38,826 nt of DNA from assembly GCA_016776635.1 (NCBI GenBank), contig JADHSZ010000025.1:1-38826 (forward strand), read 5' to 3'. Below, piece after piece: positions 1-10,285 of this stretch. Each line of letters begins with the position of its first letter. Position 1 is the first letter of the stretch. The translations under genes were made by a program, and so were the position numbers. The DNA comes from Alphaproteobacteria bacterium (GTDB lineage Bacteria > Pseudomonadota > Alphaproteobacteria > UBA11136). The notes under the pieces were generated by a model. It saw nothing but the letters and a program-made list of their open reading frames with translations. It was not told where the DNA came from and made no database searches.

Positions 1-107
1 TCGCTTGCCGCCGCAAGGCGCACCCCGGAGGTGGCGCAGATTTCCCGCACCAGCATCTGGCCCATGCGTCCGGAGACGCCGGCCACGCCGATAGCAACCT
101 CAGTCAC
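1..107 (-). CDS. dapB: 4-hydroxy-tetrahydrodipicolinate reductase DapB, N-terminal fragment
   Basis: Only the first 35 codons lie in the window; the gene runs off the left edge. The reading begins VTEVAIGVAGVSGRMGQ, the N-terminal NAD(P)-binding glycine motif (GxxGxxGxMG) of DapB, which reduces the dihydrodipicolinate-level intermediate in lysine and diaminopimelate synthesis in the cytoplasm. The GTG start at 107 is chosen because GGAGG stands 7 bases upstream and the only nearby ATG leads straight to a stop. It follows dnaJ on the same strand after about 180 bp, an arrangement common in alphaproteobacteria. The C-terminal catalytic domain cannot be checked here. Confidence 0.85.
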   Translation of the reverse strand, partial: MTEVAIGVAGVSGRMGQMLVREICATSGVRLAAAS

Positions 108-288
108 GGCTTTTCCTCCATCACGAAATCCATGGGGCGGGTAAGAAACAGATGCCCGCACGGCGCGCAGTCTAAAGCGGATCAGCCATAAGATAAAGAA
201 CCCGGCGCGGTGGCCGCCCGGAAATGGGAGAGAAAATTAAGGGGGGAAGGAAGGGAAAAGGAAGGCGGAAAACAGAAGGGGGAAACAG

Positions 289-1437
289 TCAGTCCTTGAG
301 GTCTTCCCACAGTTCCTTGACGCGGGTGAAGAAGCCTTCTGATTCCGGGCTGGTTTTTTCGGGACTGCCGGTTTTGCCGAATTCCTCGAGCAGTTCTTTC
401 TGGCGCTTGGTGAGATTCATGGGCGTCTCGACGATGGCCTGAACGAACATGTCGCCGTGCATTTTGCTGTTCAGCACCGGCATGCCCTTGGCCTTGATAC
501 GGAACTGGTGTCCCGACTGGGTGCCGGTGGGAATGGTGACGCGGACCCGGCCACCGTCCACGGTGGGCACCTCGATGGCGCCGCCGAGCGACGACGTCAC
601 CATGGGAATGGGCACCCGGCAATGGATATCGGCGCCCTCTCTCTGGAAAATACGGTGCGGTTTGACCGAAAGGAAAAGGTAGAGATCGCCCGCCGGCGCC
701 CCGTTCATGCCGGCCTCGCCTTCGCCGCCAAGGCGGATACGGGTGCCGTCTTCCACGCCCTTGGGAATGTTGACCGAAAGGGTTTTTTCCTTGGCCACCC
801 GGCCGGCGCCATGGCAGTCCTTGCACGGCTTGTCGATGATGCGTCCGCTGCCGCGGCAGGAAACGCAGGTACGCTCGACGGTGAAAAATCCCTGTTGGGC
901 GCGTATCTTGCCCTGGCCCTGGCAGGTGGGACAGGCTACCGGCTGGGCCCCGCCCTCGCCGCCGCTTCCCTTGCAGGTCTCGCAGGTCACGGATGTGGGC
1001 ACGCGGATGGTGCTCTGTTTTCCCTTGAAGGCATCGGCGAGCGAGATTTCCATGTTATAGCGCAGGTCGCTGCCCCGCGCCGCGCCGCCGCGCCGCCGCC
1101 CGCCGCCGCCGCCGCCAACGAAATCGCCGAACATCTCGTCGAAGATATCGGCGAAGCCGCCGGAGAAATCAAAACCCCCGGGATGGGCGCCGGGACCGCC
1201 GGGGCCGCCGCCCTCGAAGGCGGCGTGGCCGAAACGGTCATAGGCCGCGCGCCTGTCGTCATCGCTCAGGGCTTCGTAGGCCTCGGAGATGCTCTTGAAC
1301 TTGTGCTCGGCGTCCTCGTTGTCGGGATTCTGGTCGGGGTGATATTTCATGGCCAGTTTGCGGTACGATTTTTTGATATCGTCCGCGCTGGCGTTGCGGC
1401 TGACGCCGAGTATGTCGTAATAGTCCTGTTTGGCCAT
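289..1437 (-). CDS. dnaJ: Chaperone DnaJ (Hsp40)
   Basis: Co-chaperone that delivers unfolded protein to DnaK and stimulates its ATPase. All domains are present in order: J domain at residues 1-70 with HPD at 33-35; a Gly/Phe-rich linker at about 75-122, with an unusual run of glycines next to arginines; four zinc-finger CxxCxGxG repeats starting at Cys152, Cys169, Cys191 and Cys205; then the substrate-binding C-terminal domains. The length of 382 aa is normal for type I DnaJ. It lies 116 bp downstream of dnaK on the same strand. No strong promoter or terminator is obvious in that gap, so it is probably co-transcribed with dnaK. Confidence 0.97.
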   Translation of the reverse strand: MAKQDYYDILGVSRNASADDIKKSYRKLAMKYHPDQNPDNEDAEHKFKSISEAYEALSDDDRRAAYDRFGHAAFEGGGPGGPGAHPGGFDFSGGFADIFDEMFGDFVGGGGGGRRRGGAARGSDLRYNMEISLADAFKGKQSTIRVPTSVTCETCKGSGGEGGAQPVACPTCQGQGKIRAQQGFFTVERTCVSCRGSGRIIDKPCKDCHGAGRVAKEKTLSVNIPKGVEDGTRIRLGGEGEAGMNGAPAGDLYLFLSVKPHRIFQREGADIHCRVPIPMVTSSLGGAIEVPTVDGGRVRVTIPTGTQSGHQFRIKAKGMPVLNSKMHGDMFVQAIVETPMNLTKRQKELLEEFGKTGSPEKTSPESEGFFTRVKELWEDLKD

Positions 1438-1553
1438 GACCTAAACCGCGTTACCGCTTGCCCCCTTGCAACACCGCCGCAACCCCCTGAAACCGGTGGA
1501 TGCGGCGGAACGTTCCCCTGTTATGCTCACGATAAAAGTCTCTGACGATATAG

Positions 1554-3626
<2,073 letters not shown>

Positions 3627-3728
3627 GCTTATCCTCTTAAACAACAAACAGGCCCCCCAAGACATGCCGGCAAAAAACGCCAGCGGGGAACCCTTTTGGT
3701 TATGGTGACACTCAATTGAACTGGGAGG

Positions 3729-3759
3729 TTATATAAGCGGCGGAGGGAGCCCCCGCAAG
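3729..3759 (-). promoter_or_regulatory. Candidate heat-shock (RpoH/sigma-32) promoter of dnaK
   Basis: Read on the minus strand, CTTGCG (3759-3754) is followed after 16 bases by CTTATATAA (3737-3729). Counting from CTTG the gap is 18, which agrees with the alphaproteobacterial RpoH consensus CTTGAA-N17-CYTATNT. It lies about 100 bp upstream of the dnaK start and downstream of the phosphorylase gene, giving dnaK-dnaJ its own stress promoter. This was recognised by eye and no transcription data are available. Confidence 0.6.
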
Positions 3760-3838
3760 AGCCCCGGAAAGATTAAAATTCCCGGCTTTTCCGTCCCTCC
3801 GGAAACACCCCCCGGAAACAGGCTTTCAGGTACATGGA

Positions 3839-5344
3839 TCAGGACAGGGTGTAGCCGTTGTTTTCCGCGGCCATATCGGTGGCGAAACGAAATTCCGACT
3901 CGGCGCAGGCATAAATACGATAGAGAGCCTCGCCCTGGCGCACGGCATCACCCATCTTCTTGAACAGCTCCAGCCCCGCGCCCTTATCCAGCGGCGCCCC
4001 GGCCAGCCGGGCGATGCGGGCGATGCGGAAACAGTCTATGGCCCGCACCACGCCGTCGGCGGAAGCGGGAATCTCATGGGTAAGCCGGCCCAGTTCGGGC
4101 GGAGTGGTGTTGCGGCCCTGGGCCTCGATGATCCGCTCCATGGCGGCGAGCGCCTGGCCGCTGTCGAGAATTTCCTGCGCCCTTTCATGGCCCGTGCCGC
4201 CGCGTAAGTCAGGATCGAAGCCGAGAATCTTGCCCGACAGGAACAATGCCTTTTCACGCAGGTCCTGCGGCGCATGGGGTTTGCATTCCAGCACCGCCAT
4301 CACGTCGCGCGCCTCGAGCACCGGCCCGACGCCATATCCCACGGGCTGGGTGCCGTCGGTGATGACCACCTCGATGCGGAGACCCACCTGGTCGCCCACA
4401 TATTCAAACAGCTTGCGCAGGCGCACGGCATCGTCGTGGTCGCGCACCTTGGCCGTGGGGCCGACGGGAATATCCACCACAAGATGGGTCGAACCGGCGG
4501 CCAGTTTTTTCGACAGGATCGAGGCCACCATCTGTTCGCGGGTATCTACGGCAAGCGGTCGTTCCACCGAAATGAGGATATCGTCGGCGGGCGACAGGTC
4601 CACATGGCCGCCCCATACCAGACATCCTTTTTCCTTGTTCACCAGGTCGCGCATTTCATCGAAGGAAAGGTCCACCCGCGCCAGAACCTCCATGCTGTCG
4701 GCGGTGCCCGCCGGCGAGGTGATGGCCCGCGACGAGGTCTTGGGAATGGTGAGGCCGTGGGCGGCGACGATGGGGACTACGATCATGGAGGTGCGGTTGC
4801 CGGGTATGCCGCCGATACAGTGCTTGTCCACCACTTGCTCTTGGGCCCATTCCAGAGTCGCGCCCACACCGGCCATGGCCCGGGTCAGGCTCAGCACCTC
4901 CGCGGTGGTGAGAAAACTGGCCGAGGAAATGAGAAAGGCCGCGATTTCCATTTTCGAATAACGGTTGGCGGCGATGTCCTCGATGATGTGGCGTATTTGT
5001 TCTTCGCTCAATGTCTCGCCGTGGATCTTGTCGCGCACCGACTCCAGGCTTTGCGGCGGCGGCGCCTGGACGATATCCACCGCCGCGCCCTCCGCCAGCC
5101 CCAAAAGGTCGAAGGCCTGTTCGCAAAGGCCGATCTCGTCGGGTTCCAGAAGAAGGGCGTCGTCGACGATGTTGAGGGTGGCGAGAATGCGGCGCGGGGA
5201 AGCAGTGGCACCCCCGTGATCGGGGTAGATTTCGATCTTGCCCAGGGCCTGGAAGGATTCGGCGCGGTAGAGGGAACAGTCGCGGCGCAGGAACGCCACG
5301 TTCTCATGATAGGTGTCGATGGCTATGCGCCGCAGTTTCAGCAT
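3839..5344 (-). CDS. Thymidine phosphorylase / AMP phosphorylase-like family protein
   Basis: A 501 aa protein of the nucleoside phosphorylase class II family (COG0213), in its long form with an N-terminal extension, like archaeal AMP phosphorylase rather than the roughly 440 aa DeoA. Family motifs include [13 protein letters not shown] (residues 174-186, phosphate-binding region) and [17 protein letters not shown] (201-217). The reaction would be phosphorolysis of a pyrimidine nucleoside or of a nucleoside monophosphate to free base plus (deoxy)ribose phosphate; which one cannot be decided from sequence by eye. A strong AAGGAAGGGA Shine-Dalgarno precedes the ATG. It sits on the same strand between grpE and dnaK, 45 bp after grpE, so it may be read from the hrcA-grpE promoter. 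Confidence 0.85.
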   Translation of the reverse strand: MLKLRRIAIDTYHENVAFLRRDCSLYRAESFQALGKIEIYPDHGGATASPRRILATLNIVDDALLLEPDEIGLCEQAFDLLGLAEGAAVDIVQAPPPQSLESVRDKIHGETLSEEQIRHIIEDIAANRYSKMEIAAFLISSASFLTTAEVLSLTRAMAGVGATLEWAQEQVVDKHCIGGIPGNRTSMIVVPIVAAHGLTIPKTSSRAITSPAGTADSMEVLARVDLSFDEMRDLVNKEKGCLVWGGHVDLSPADDILISVERPLAVDTREQMVASILSKKLAAGSTHLVVDIPVGPTAKVRDHDDAVRLRKLFEYVGDQVGLRIEVVITDGTQPVGYGVGPVLEARDVMAVLECKPHAPQDLREKALFLSGKILGFDPDLRGGTGHERAQEILDSGQALAAMERIIEAQGRNTTPPELGRLTHEIPASADGVVRAIDCFRIARIARLAGAPLDKGAGLELFKKMGDAVRQGEALYRIYACAESEFRFATDMAAENNGYTLS

Positions 5345-5389
5345 GGGATCCCTTCCTTGCCACGGGATAACCGCCCGCCGTGGGCGCGG

Positions 5390-6091
5390 TCAGACTTTGG
5401 TGTCCACGCTTTCTTCGCTGGGTTCGCCCTTGGCCACGCCCACCATGGCCGGACGCAGCAGCCGGTCGTGCAACAGATAGCCCGGCTGGACCACCTCCAC
5501 CACGGTGCCCGGTGCGCGGCCGGTGTTTTCCACCTCGAACATGGCCTGATGGAACTCGGGATTGAACTTCTCGTCCACGGGCTCGATCTTGCGGATATTG
5601 TGGTTGCCGAAGGCGGCAAGCATTTCGCGCTCGATGGCTTCCACCCCGGCGGCAAAGTTTTCCAGCGCCTCGTCCTGTTCGCGGGCTTCGGGGCTGATGC
5701 AGTCCAGGGCGCGCTGCAGATTGTCGGCGGCGGTGAGGATATCCCGGGCCAGTGCGGTGGCGGCGTATTTGGCCTTTTCATCCATTTCGCGGGTAAGGCG
5801 GCTGCGCATGTTCTCCATATCGGCACGGCTGCGAAGCAGCTTGTCCTCGAGCTCGGCAATCCGGGCTTCGGGATCGTCTTCCTCGGCGCCGGGCGCATCC
5901 TCGCTGGGCTCGTCTTCTGTGGCCTCACTGGCGTCGCCGGTCTCTGCGGTCTCTGCGGTCTCTGTGGTCTCTGCGGCGTCTTCCGCGGGATCGCCCTCCC
6001 CGCCCGACTGTGCGGACGTTTCGTCAGGATTTTCGGAGTCTTCTTCGGAAGACGTTTTATCGTTTATTTCTTCTGTCATATTTTCTGGCAT
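5390..6091 (-). CDS. grpE: Nucleotide exchange factor GrpE with long acidic N-terminus
   Basis: Dimeric co-chaperone that releases ADP from DnaK. The coiled-coil and beta domain are clear in the C-terminal part (RADMENMRSRLTREMDEKAKY, then FNPEFHQAMFEVE and VVQPGYLLHDRLLRPAMVGV). The first 85 or so residues are almost entirely Glu, Asp, Ser and Thr, partly made by a 9-bp tandem repeat. The start is uncertain: ATG at 6091 (233 aa) or at 6079 (MTEEIN); neither has a good Shine-Dalgarno. Translation may be coupled to hrcA, whose stop codon is 46 bp upstream. The downstream gene on the same strand is the phosphorylase. Confidence 0.93.
   Translation of the reverse strand: MPENMTEEINDKTSSEEDSENPDETSAQSGGEGDPAEDAAETTETAETAETGDASEATEDEPSEDAPGAEEDDPEARIAELEDKLLRSRADMENMRSRLTREMDEKAKYAATALARDILTAADNLQRALDCISPEAREQDEALENFAAGVEAIEREMLAAFGNHNIRKIEPVDEKFNPEFHQAMFEVENTGRAPGTVVEVVQPGYLLHDRLLRPAMVGVAKGEPSEESVDTKV
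5939..5974. repeat. Four 9-bp tandem repeats inside grpE
   Basis: The plus-strand 9-mer ggtctctgc occurs four times end to end (5939, 5948, 5957 and 5966), the third copy with one change (final t). It encodes the repeated Thr/Ala-Glu-Thr stretch of the acidic N-terminus of GrpE. The unit keeps the reading frame, so gain or loss of copies would only change tail length. Confidence 0.85.
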
Positions 6092-6137
6092 CTTTTCTGT
6101 ACATTTTTTTCCGGGGGGATCAGGGTTTTTTGGGTTC

Positions 6138-7202
6138 TCATGCCAACAGGCGGCCCACAAGCTGTGCCGTGTAATCCACCATGGGAATGATTCGCGCGTA
6201 ATTGATTCGTGTGGGGCCGACGATACCGATGGCGCCGACAATCTGTTGTTTGTCGTTGCTGAAGGGTTTCACGATCATGGAACAGCCCGACAGGCTGAAC
6301 AGGTTGTTTTCCGAGCCAATAAATATCTGCACGCCTTCGGCATCTTGCGCCGACTGCAGCAGACCGGTGAGGCTTTCGCGGGTTTCCAGCGTCTCGAGAA
6401 GGGTGCGGATACGCTCCAGATCCTCGATGACGGTGACGTCCTCCAACAGCTTCGACTGGCCGCGGACGATGAGATGGGGTTCCCCCGCCGCGCCGCCCCA
6501 GGTGGCCACCCCGGCCTCCACCACGCGGGCCGAAATGTCGTCGAGCTGGGTCTTGTGTTCCCGGATTTCCTCAAGAATTTTGTCGCGTGATTCGCCCAGC
6601 GTACGTCCGGCAAGCCGTGCATTGAGATAGTTCCCGGCCTCGATCAGGGTCGAGGGCATCATGCCCAGGGGAATCTCGATGATACGGTTTTCCACCAGGC
6701 CGTTATCGGCCACCATGATCACCAGGGCGCGGGTTCCGCCGAGATGGACGAATTCCACATGCTTCAGCGCCCGTTCCGTCTTCGGCGCCATAACCAGGCT
6801 GGCGCAGTGGGACAGGCCCGAGAGCATTTCGGTGGCTTCCTCGAAAATCTCCGAGGAGCTGCGGCCCGAGGCGCGGCAGCTGCCTTCGATCTGGGCGCGG
6901 TCTTCCTTGGTCAGCGGCCCCAGTTCCAGCAACCCGTCCACGAAAAGCCGCAGCCCGGCTTCCGTGGGCAGCCGCCCGGAGGAGGTATGGGGGGCGTAGA
7001 GCAGGCCCACATCCTGAAGATCGGCCATGACGTTACGGACCGATGCCGGGGACAGATTGTCTTCTATCTGTTTCGCCAGGGTGCGCGATCCCACCGGATC
7101 GCCGGTGCGTACATAATTGTCGACGATGAGACGGAAAATCTCACGGGAGCGCTCGTTGAGCTCGCTAACCGGCGCTTGTCCGCTGTCGCTGATCTTTTTC
7201 AC
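6138..7202 (-). CDS. hrcA: Heat-inducible transcription repressor HrcA
   Basis: Winged-helix repressor that binds CIRCE operators of chaperone genes, normally with GroESL as folding partner. The N-terminal part carries the family sequence SREIFRLIVDNYVRTGDPVG (from residue 19) and SPASVRNVMADLQDVGLL, followed by the HrcA dimerisation domain to the C-terminus (IGIVGPTRINYARIIPMVDY). The GTG start at 7202 is preferred because AGGA lies 6 bases upstream and the residues before it are not family-like, giving 354 aa. It is the first gene of the hrcA-grpE pair and is divergent from rph. No CIRCE element was found in the window, so its targets (probably groESL) lie elsewhere. Confidence 0.95.
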   Translation of the reverse strand: MKKISDSGQAPVSELNERSREIFRLIVDNYVRTGDPVGSRTLAKQIEDNLSPASVRNVMADLQDVGLLYAPHTSSGRLPTEAGLRLFVDGLLELGPLTKEDRAQIEGSCRASGRSSSEIFEEATEMLSGLSHCASLVMAPKTERALKHVEFVHLGGTRALVIMVADNGLVENRIIEIPLGMMPSTLIEAGNYLNARLAGRTLGESRDKILEEIREHKTQLDDISARVVEAGVATWGGAAGEPHLIVRGQSKLLEDVTVIEDLERIRTLLETLETRESLTGLLQSAQDAEGVQIFIGSENNLFSLSGCSMIVKPFSNDKQQIVGAIGIVGPTRINYARIIPMVDYTAQLVGRLLA

Positions 7203-7273
7203 TGTTATTCCTGTTCGTTTACCTTTTTGCCCGCCTCGCCAGCTCGCTTGTTGGGGCGAAAAAGGCCGAAAAA

Positions 7274-7308
7274 CCATGATTTTAAGCCATGATTTTAACC
7301 GCCATGAT
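7274..7308. repeat. Short direct repeats (ccatgattttaa) in the hrcA-rph intergenic region
   Basis: The 12-mer ccatgattttaa occurs at 7274-7285 and again at 7287-7298, and its first 7 bases recur at 7302-7308. The period is 13 then 15. They lie in the 5' leader of hrcA, downstream of a candidate promoter, and could be an operator or chance. This intergenic region (7203-7518, 316 bp) otherwise shows no gene. Confidence 0.5.
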
Positions 7309-7336
7309 AGGGCGCGGGATGTGCCTGCGAAAGGGA

Positions 7337-7365
7337 TATGTAATGAGTGAACGCCAAGCCGTCAA
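7337..7365 (-). promoter_or_regulatory. Candidate housekeeping promoter for hrcA-grpE
   Basis: On the minus strand TTGACG (7365-7360) is followed by a 17-base spacer and TACATA (7342-7337). The -35 is close to consensus and the -10 is moderate. It lies about 135 bp upstream of the hrcA start, so the transcript would have a long leader containing the short direct repeats. Seen by eye only. Confidence 0.35.
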
Positions 7366-7518
7366 CGGGTGGGCCTGTGGCGGCGCTGTTACCATATGTC
7401 TCCGCCGCGCAAAGAGGGAGGATTCCTTAAAGCGGGCTGGACGGCGCGGCGTCGGCGCGCTAGAGCATATCTTTCTCCGATGTTACGCTTGCCCATCCAC
7501 CCCCGAGAAGGAAATTCC

Positions 7519-8238
<720 letters not shown>

Positions 8239-8259
8239 GCGCGCGCGGTGGTGCCCTGA

Positions 8260-8910
8260 ATGACGCGCCGCTTTACTGAAAAACGGCTGGTCATCGCCAG
8301 CCACAATCCGGGCAAGGTGCGGGAAATCGCCGATCTGCTCTCTCCCTTCGGCGTGGACGTGGTTCCAGCCGCCGAGTTCGGCCTTGCCGAGCCCGAGGAA
8401 ACGGGAACCACCTTCGCCGAGAACGCCATTCTCAAGGCCCATGCCGCCACACTGGCCTGTGGTTTGCCTGCCTTGGCCGATGATTCCGGCCTCGCCGTGG
8501 ATGCGCTGGACGGCAGGCCCGGCATCCATTCCGCGCGCTGGGCCGGCGAAGAGCGGGATTTCGCCGCCGCCATGGCGCGTCTGGAACAGGAAATGGAGGG
8601 CGCGAGCGACAGGGGGGCGCGGTTTGTCTGCGCCCTGGCGCTGGCCTGGCCCATAAAAGAGGAAGAAGAGGGTGCCGCCCCAAAAGCCTCCCCCGAAACG
8701 GTACCGGAAACGGTGGTTTTCGAAGGCACGGTGGAGGGCGCCCTGGTATTTCCGCCGCGTGGCGATAAAGGATTCGGCTATGACCCCGTTTTTGTGCCCG
8801 AGGGCTATGATGTGACCTTCGGCGAGATGGCGGGGCATAAAAAACACGCCATCAGCCACCGCGCCAACGCCTTCGCCGGGCTGGTGGCGGAGTGTTTTGG
8901 GGAGGCCTGA
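8260..8910 (+). CDS. rdgB: XTP/dITP pyrophosphatase (RdgB/HAM1)
   Basis: Hydrolyses non-canonical purine triphosphates (XTP, dITP, ITP) to monophosphates so that they do not enter DNA or RNA. Family motifs: [12 protein letters not shown] near residue 12, [36 protein letters not shown], and [11 protein letters not shown] followed by [10 protein letters not shown]. At 216 aa it is slightly longer than the usual 195-205, the extra residues being a Glu/Pro-rich loop around 132-147. An in-frame stop lies directly before the ATG, so the start is fixed, although the Shine-Dalgarno is weak. It follows rph by 21 bp and precedes hemW by 2 bp. Confidence 0.96.
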   Translation: MTRRFTEKRLVIASHNPGKVREIADLLSPFGVDVVPAAEFGLAEPEETGTTFAENAILKAHAATLACGLPALADDSGLAVDALDGRPGIHSARWAGEERDFAAAMARLEQEMEGASDRGARFVCALALAWPIKEEEEGAAPKASPETVPETVVFEGTVEGALVFPPRGDKGFGYDPVFVPEGYDVTFGEMAGHKKHAISHRANAFAGLVAECFGEA

Positions 8911-8912
8911 AG

Positions 8913-10238
8913 ATGCCCCCAGACCGGAGTCATTCTGGAGGCGAAACGGAAAGCTCCGCCGGGAAAGCCCCTTCCGAAGCGGTTTCCGGGATATCTGTGG
9001 CAGATGATCCTGGATTCGGCCTTTATATCCACTGGCCCTTTTGTCTTTCCAAATGTCCCTATTGTGATTTCAACAGCCACGAGGCGGAGGCCGTAGACCA
9101 TCCGCGCTGGCGTGATGCGCTGTTGCGCGAGCTCGATCATATGGCGGCGCGAATCGGTGAGGACGGAGAAAAACGTCCCCTCACCAGCATTTTTTTCGGC
9201 GGCGGCACGCCTTCGCTCATGGAGGCCGACTGTGTGGCGGCGCTGATCGAGCGGGCGGGGACTCATTTTTCTCTGTCGCCGGAGGTGGAGATCACCCTCG
9301 AGGCCAACCCAACCTCGGTGGAGGCCGGGCGCTTCGCCGGGTTCCGCGCCGCCGGGGTAAACCGCCTGTCCCTGGGCGTGCAAGCCTTGGAAAATAAGGC
9401 TTTGGCCTTCCTCGGACGCACCCACGACAAGGCCCAGGCCGTGGCGGCGCTGGCCCTGGCGCAACGGATTTTTCCCCGTACCAGCTTCGATCTCATCTAT
9501 GCCCGGCCCGGACAGACCACCGCCGCATGGCGCACCGAACTGGACCAGGCGCTGGACCTGGCCGGCGACCACATCTCCCTTTACCAACTCACCATCGCCC
9601 CGGGCACAGCCTTCGCCGCCCAAGTCAAAAGCGGTGACCTTGCCCCCGCCGATGACTCCAGCGCCGCGGCCCTCTACGAGACCACCCAAAAGGCCACAAA
9701 AGAGGCAGGAATGTATGCCTATGAAATTTCCAGCCATGCCAGAAAAGGCGCGGAAAGCCGCCATAATTTGACCTATTGGCGCTATGGAGATTATGCCGGA
9801 ATTGGCCCCGGCGCCCATGGCCGCCTGACCCTAGCCGGCGCGCCGGAAGTCGCATGTCATACCGGCAGTAGTGCCCGTATGACTCCTGGCAAAAAATCGT
9901 TCCGCAAACGGGTCAAAACCGCCCTGCGCCAGATCCCCGCCCCTGAAACCTGGCTGGCGGCGGTGGAAAAAACCGGCCATGGCACGCTCGAAGAGGCGGC
10001 CCTTGAGGAGGAGCTGGCGGCAACGGAAATGCTGTTGATGGGGCTGCGGCTTGAGAGTGGGGTCGGGCGCGATCTGTTCCACGGGATCACGGCCCGAACG
10101 CTGGAAGAAATACTCGACCAGGAACGGCTGAAACCCTTGATTTCCGGGGGGTTCCTTGTGCTTGACGAGGCCGGGCTGCGAGCTACGGATGAAGGCCGGC
10201 AGCGTCTCAATGCGGTGCTGGCGGCGCTGCTGAATTAG
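8913..10238 (+). CDS. hemW: Radical SAM haem chaperone HemW
   Basis: Member of the oxygen-independent coproporphyrinogen-oxidase-like family (HemN-like), now understood as a haem-trafficking protein rather than an oxidase. The radical SAM cluster motif CxxxCxxC is at Cys44, Cys48 and Cys51 (WPFCLSKCPYCDF), followed by FFGGGTPSL and NPTS. HemW carries CxxxCxxC followed by F, whereas true HemN continues CxxC-C, which supports the HemW assignment. The ATG at 8913 follows GGAGG by 7 bases and lies 2 bases past the rdgB stop. The 30 or so residues before the conserved core are Ser/Glu-rich and atypical. Length is 441 aa against about 380-400. Confidence 0.93.
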   Translation: MPPDRSHSGGETESSAGKAPSEAVSGISVADDPGFGLYIHWPFCLSKCPYCDFNSHEAEAVDHPRWRDALLRELDHMAARIGEDGEKRPLTSIFFGGGTPSLMEADCVAALIERAGTHFSLSPEVEITLEANPTSVEAGRFAGFRAAGVNRLSLGVQALENKALAFLGRTHDKAQAVAALALAQRIFPRTSFDLIYARPGQTTAAWRTELDQALDLAGDHISLYQLTIAPGTAFAAQVKSGDLAPADDSSAAALYETTQKATKEAGMYAYEISSHARKGAESRHNLTYWRYGDYAGIGPGAHGRLTLAGAPEVACHTGSSARMTPGKKSFRKRVKTALRQIPAPETWLAAVEKTGHGTLEEAALEEELAATEMLLMGLRLESGVGRDLFHGITARTLEEILDQERLKPLISGGFLVLDEAGLRATDEGRQRLNAVLAALLN

Positions 10239-10285
10239 GGCGGCGGCATCCCTTCGCGTCCCTCGGCCTTTCTTCTCCGCAAGAC

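Noticed and set aside
4274..6190. 638-codon open frame on the plus strand
   Set aside because: It is antisense to the phosphorylase and grpE, has His/Gly-rich low-complexity translation with no family similarity, and arises from the GC-rich codon bias of the real genes.
7203..7518. CIRCE operator upstream of hrcA
   Set aside because: Searched by eye for TTAGCACTC and GAGTGCTAA in both orientations; nothing close was found.
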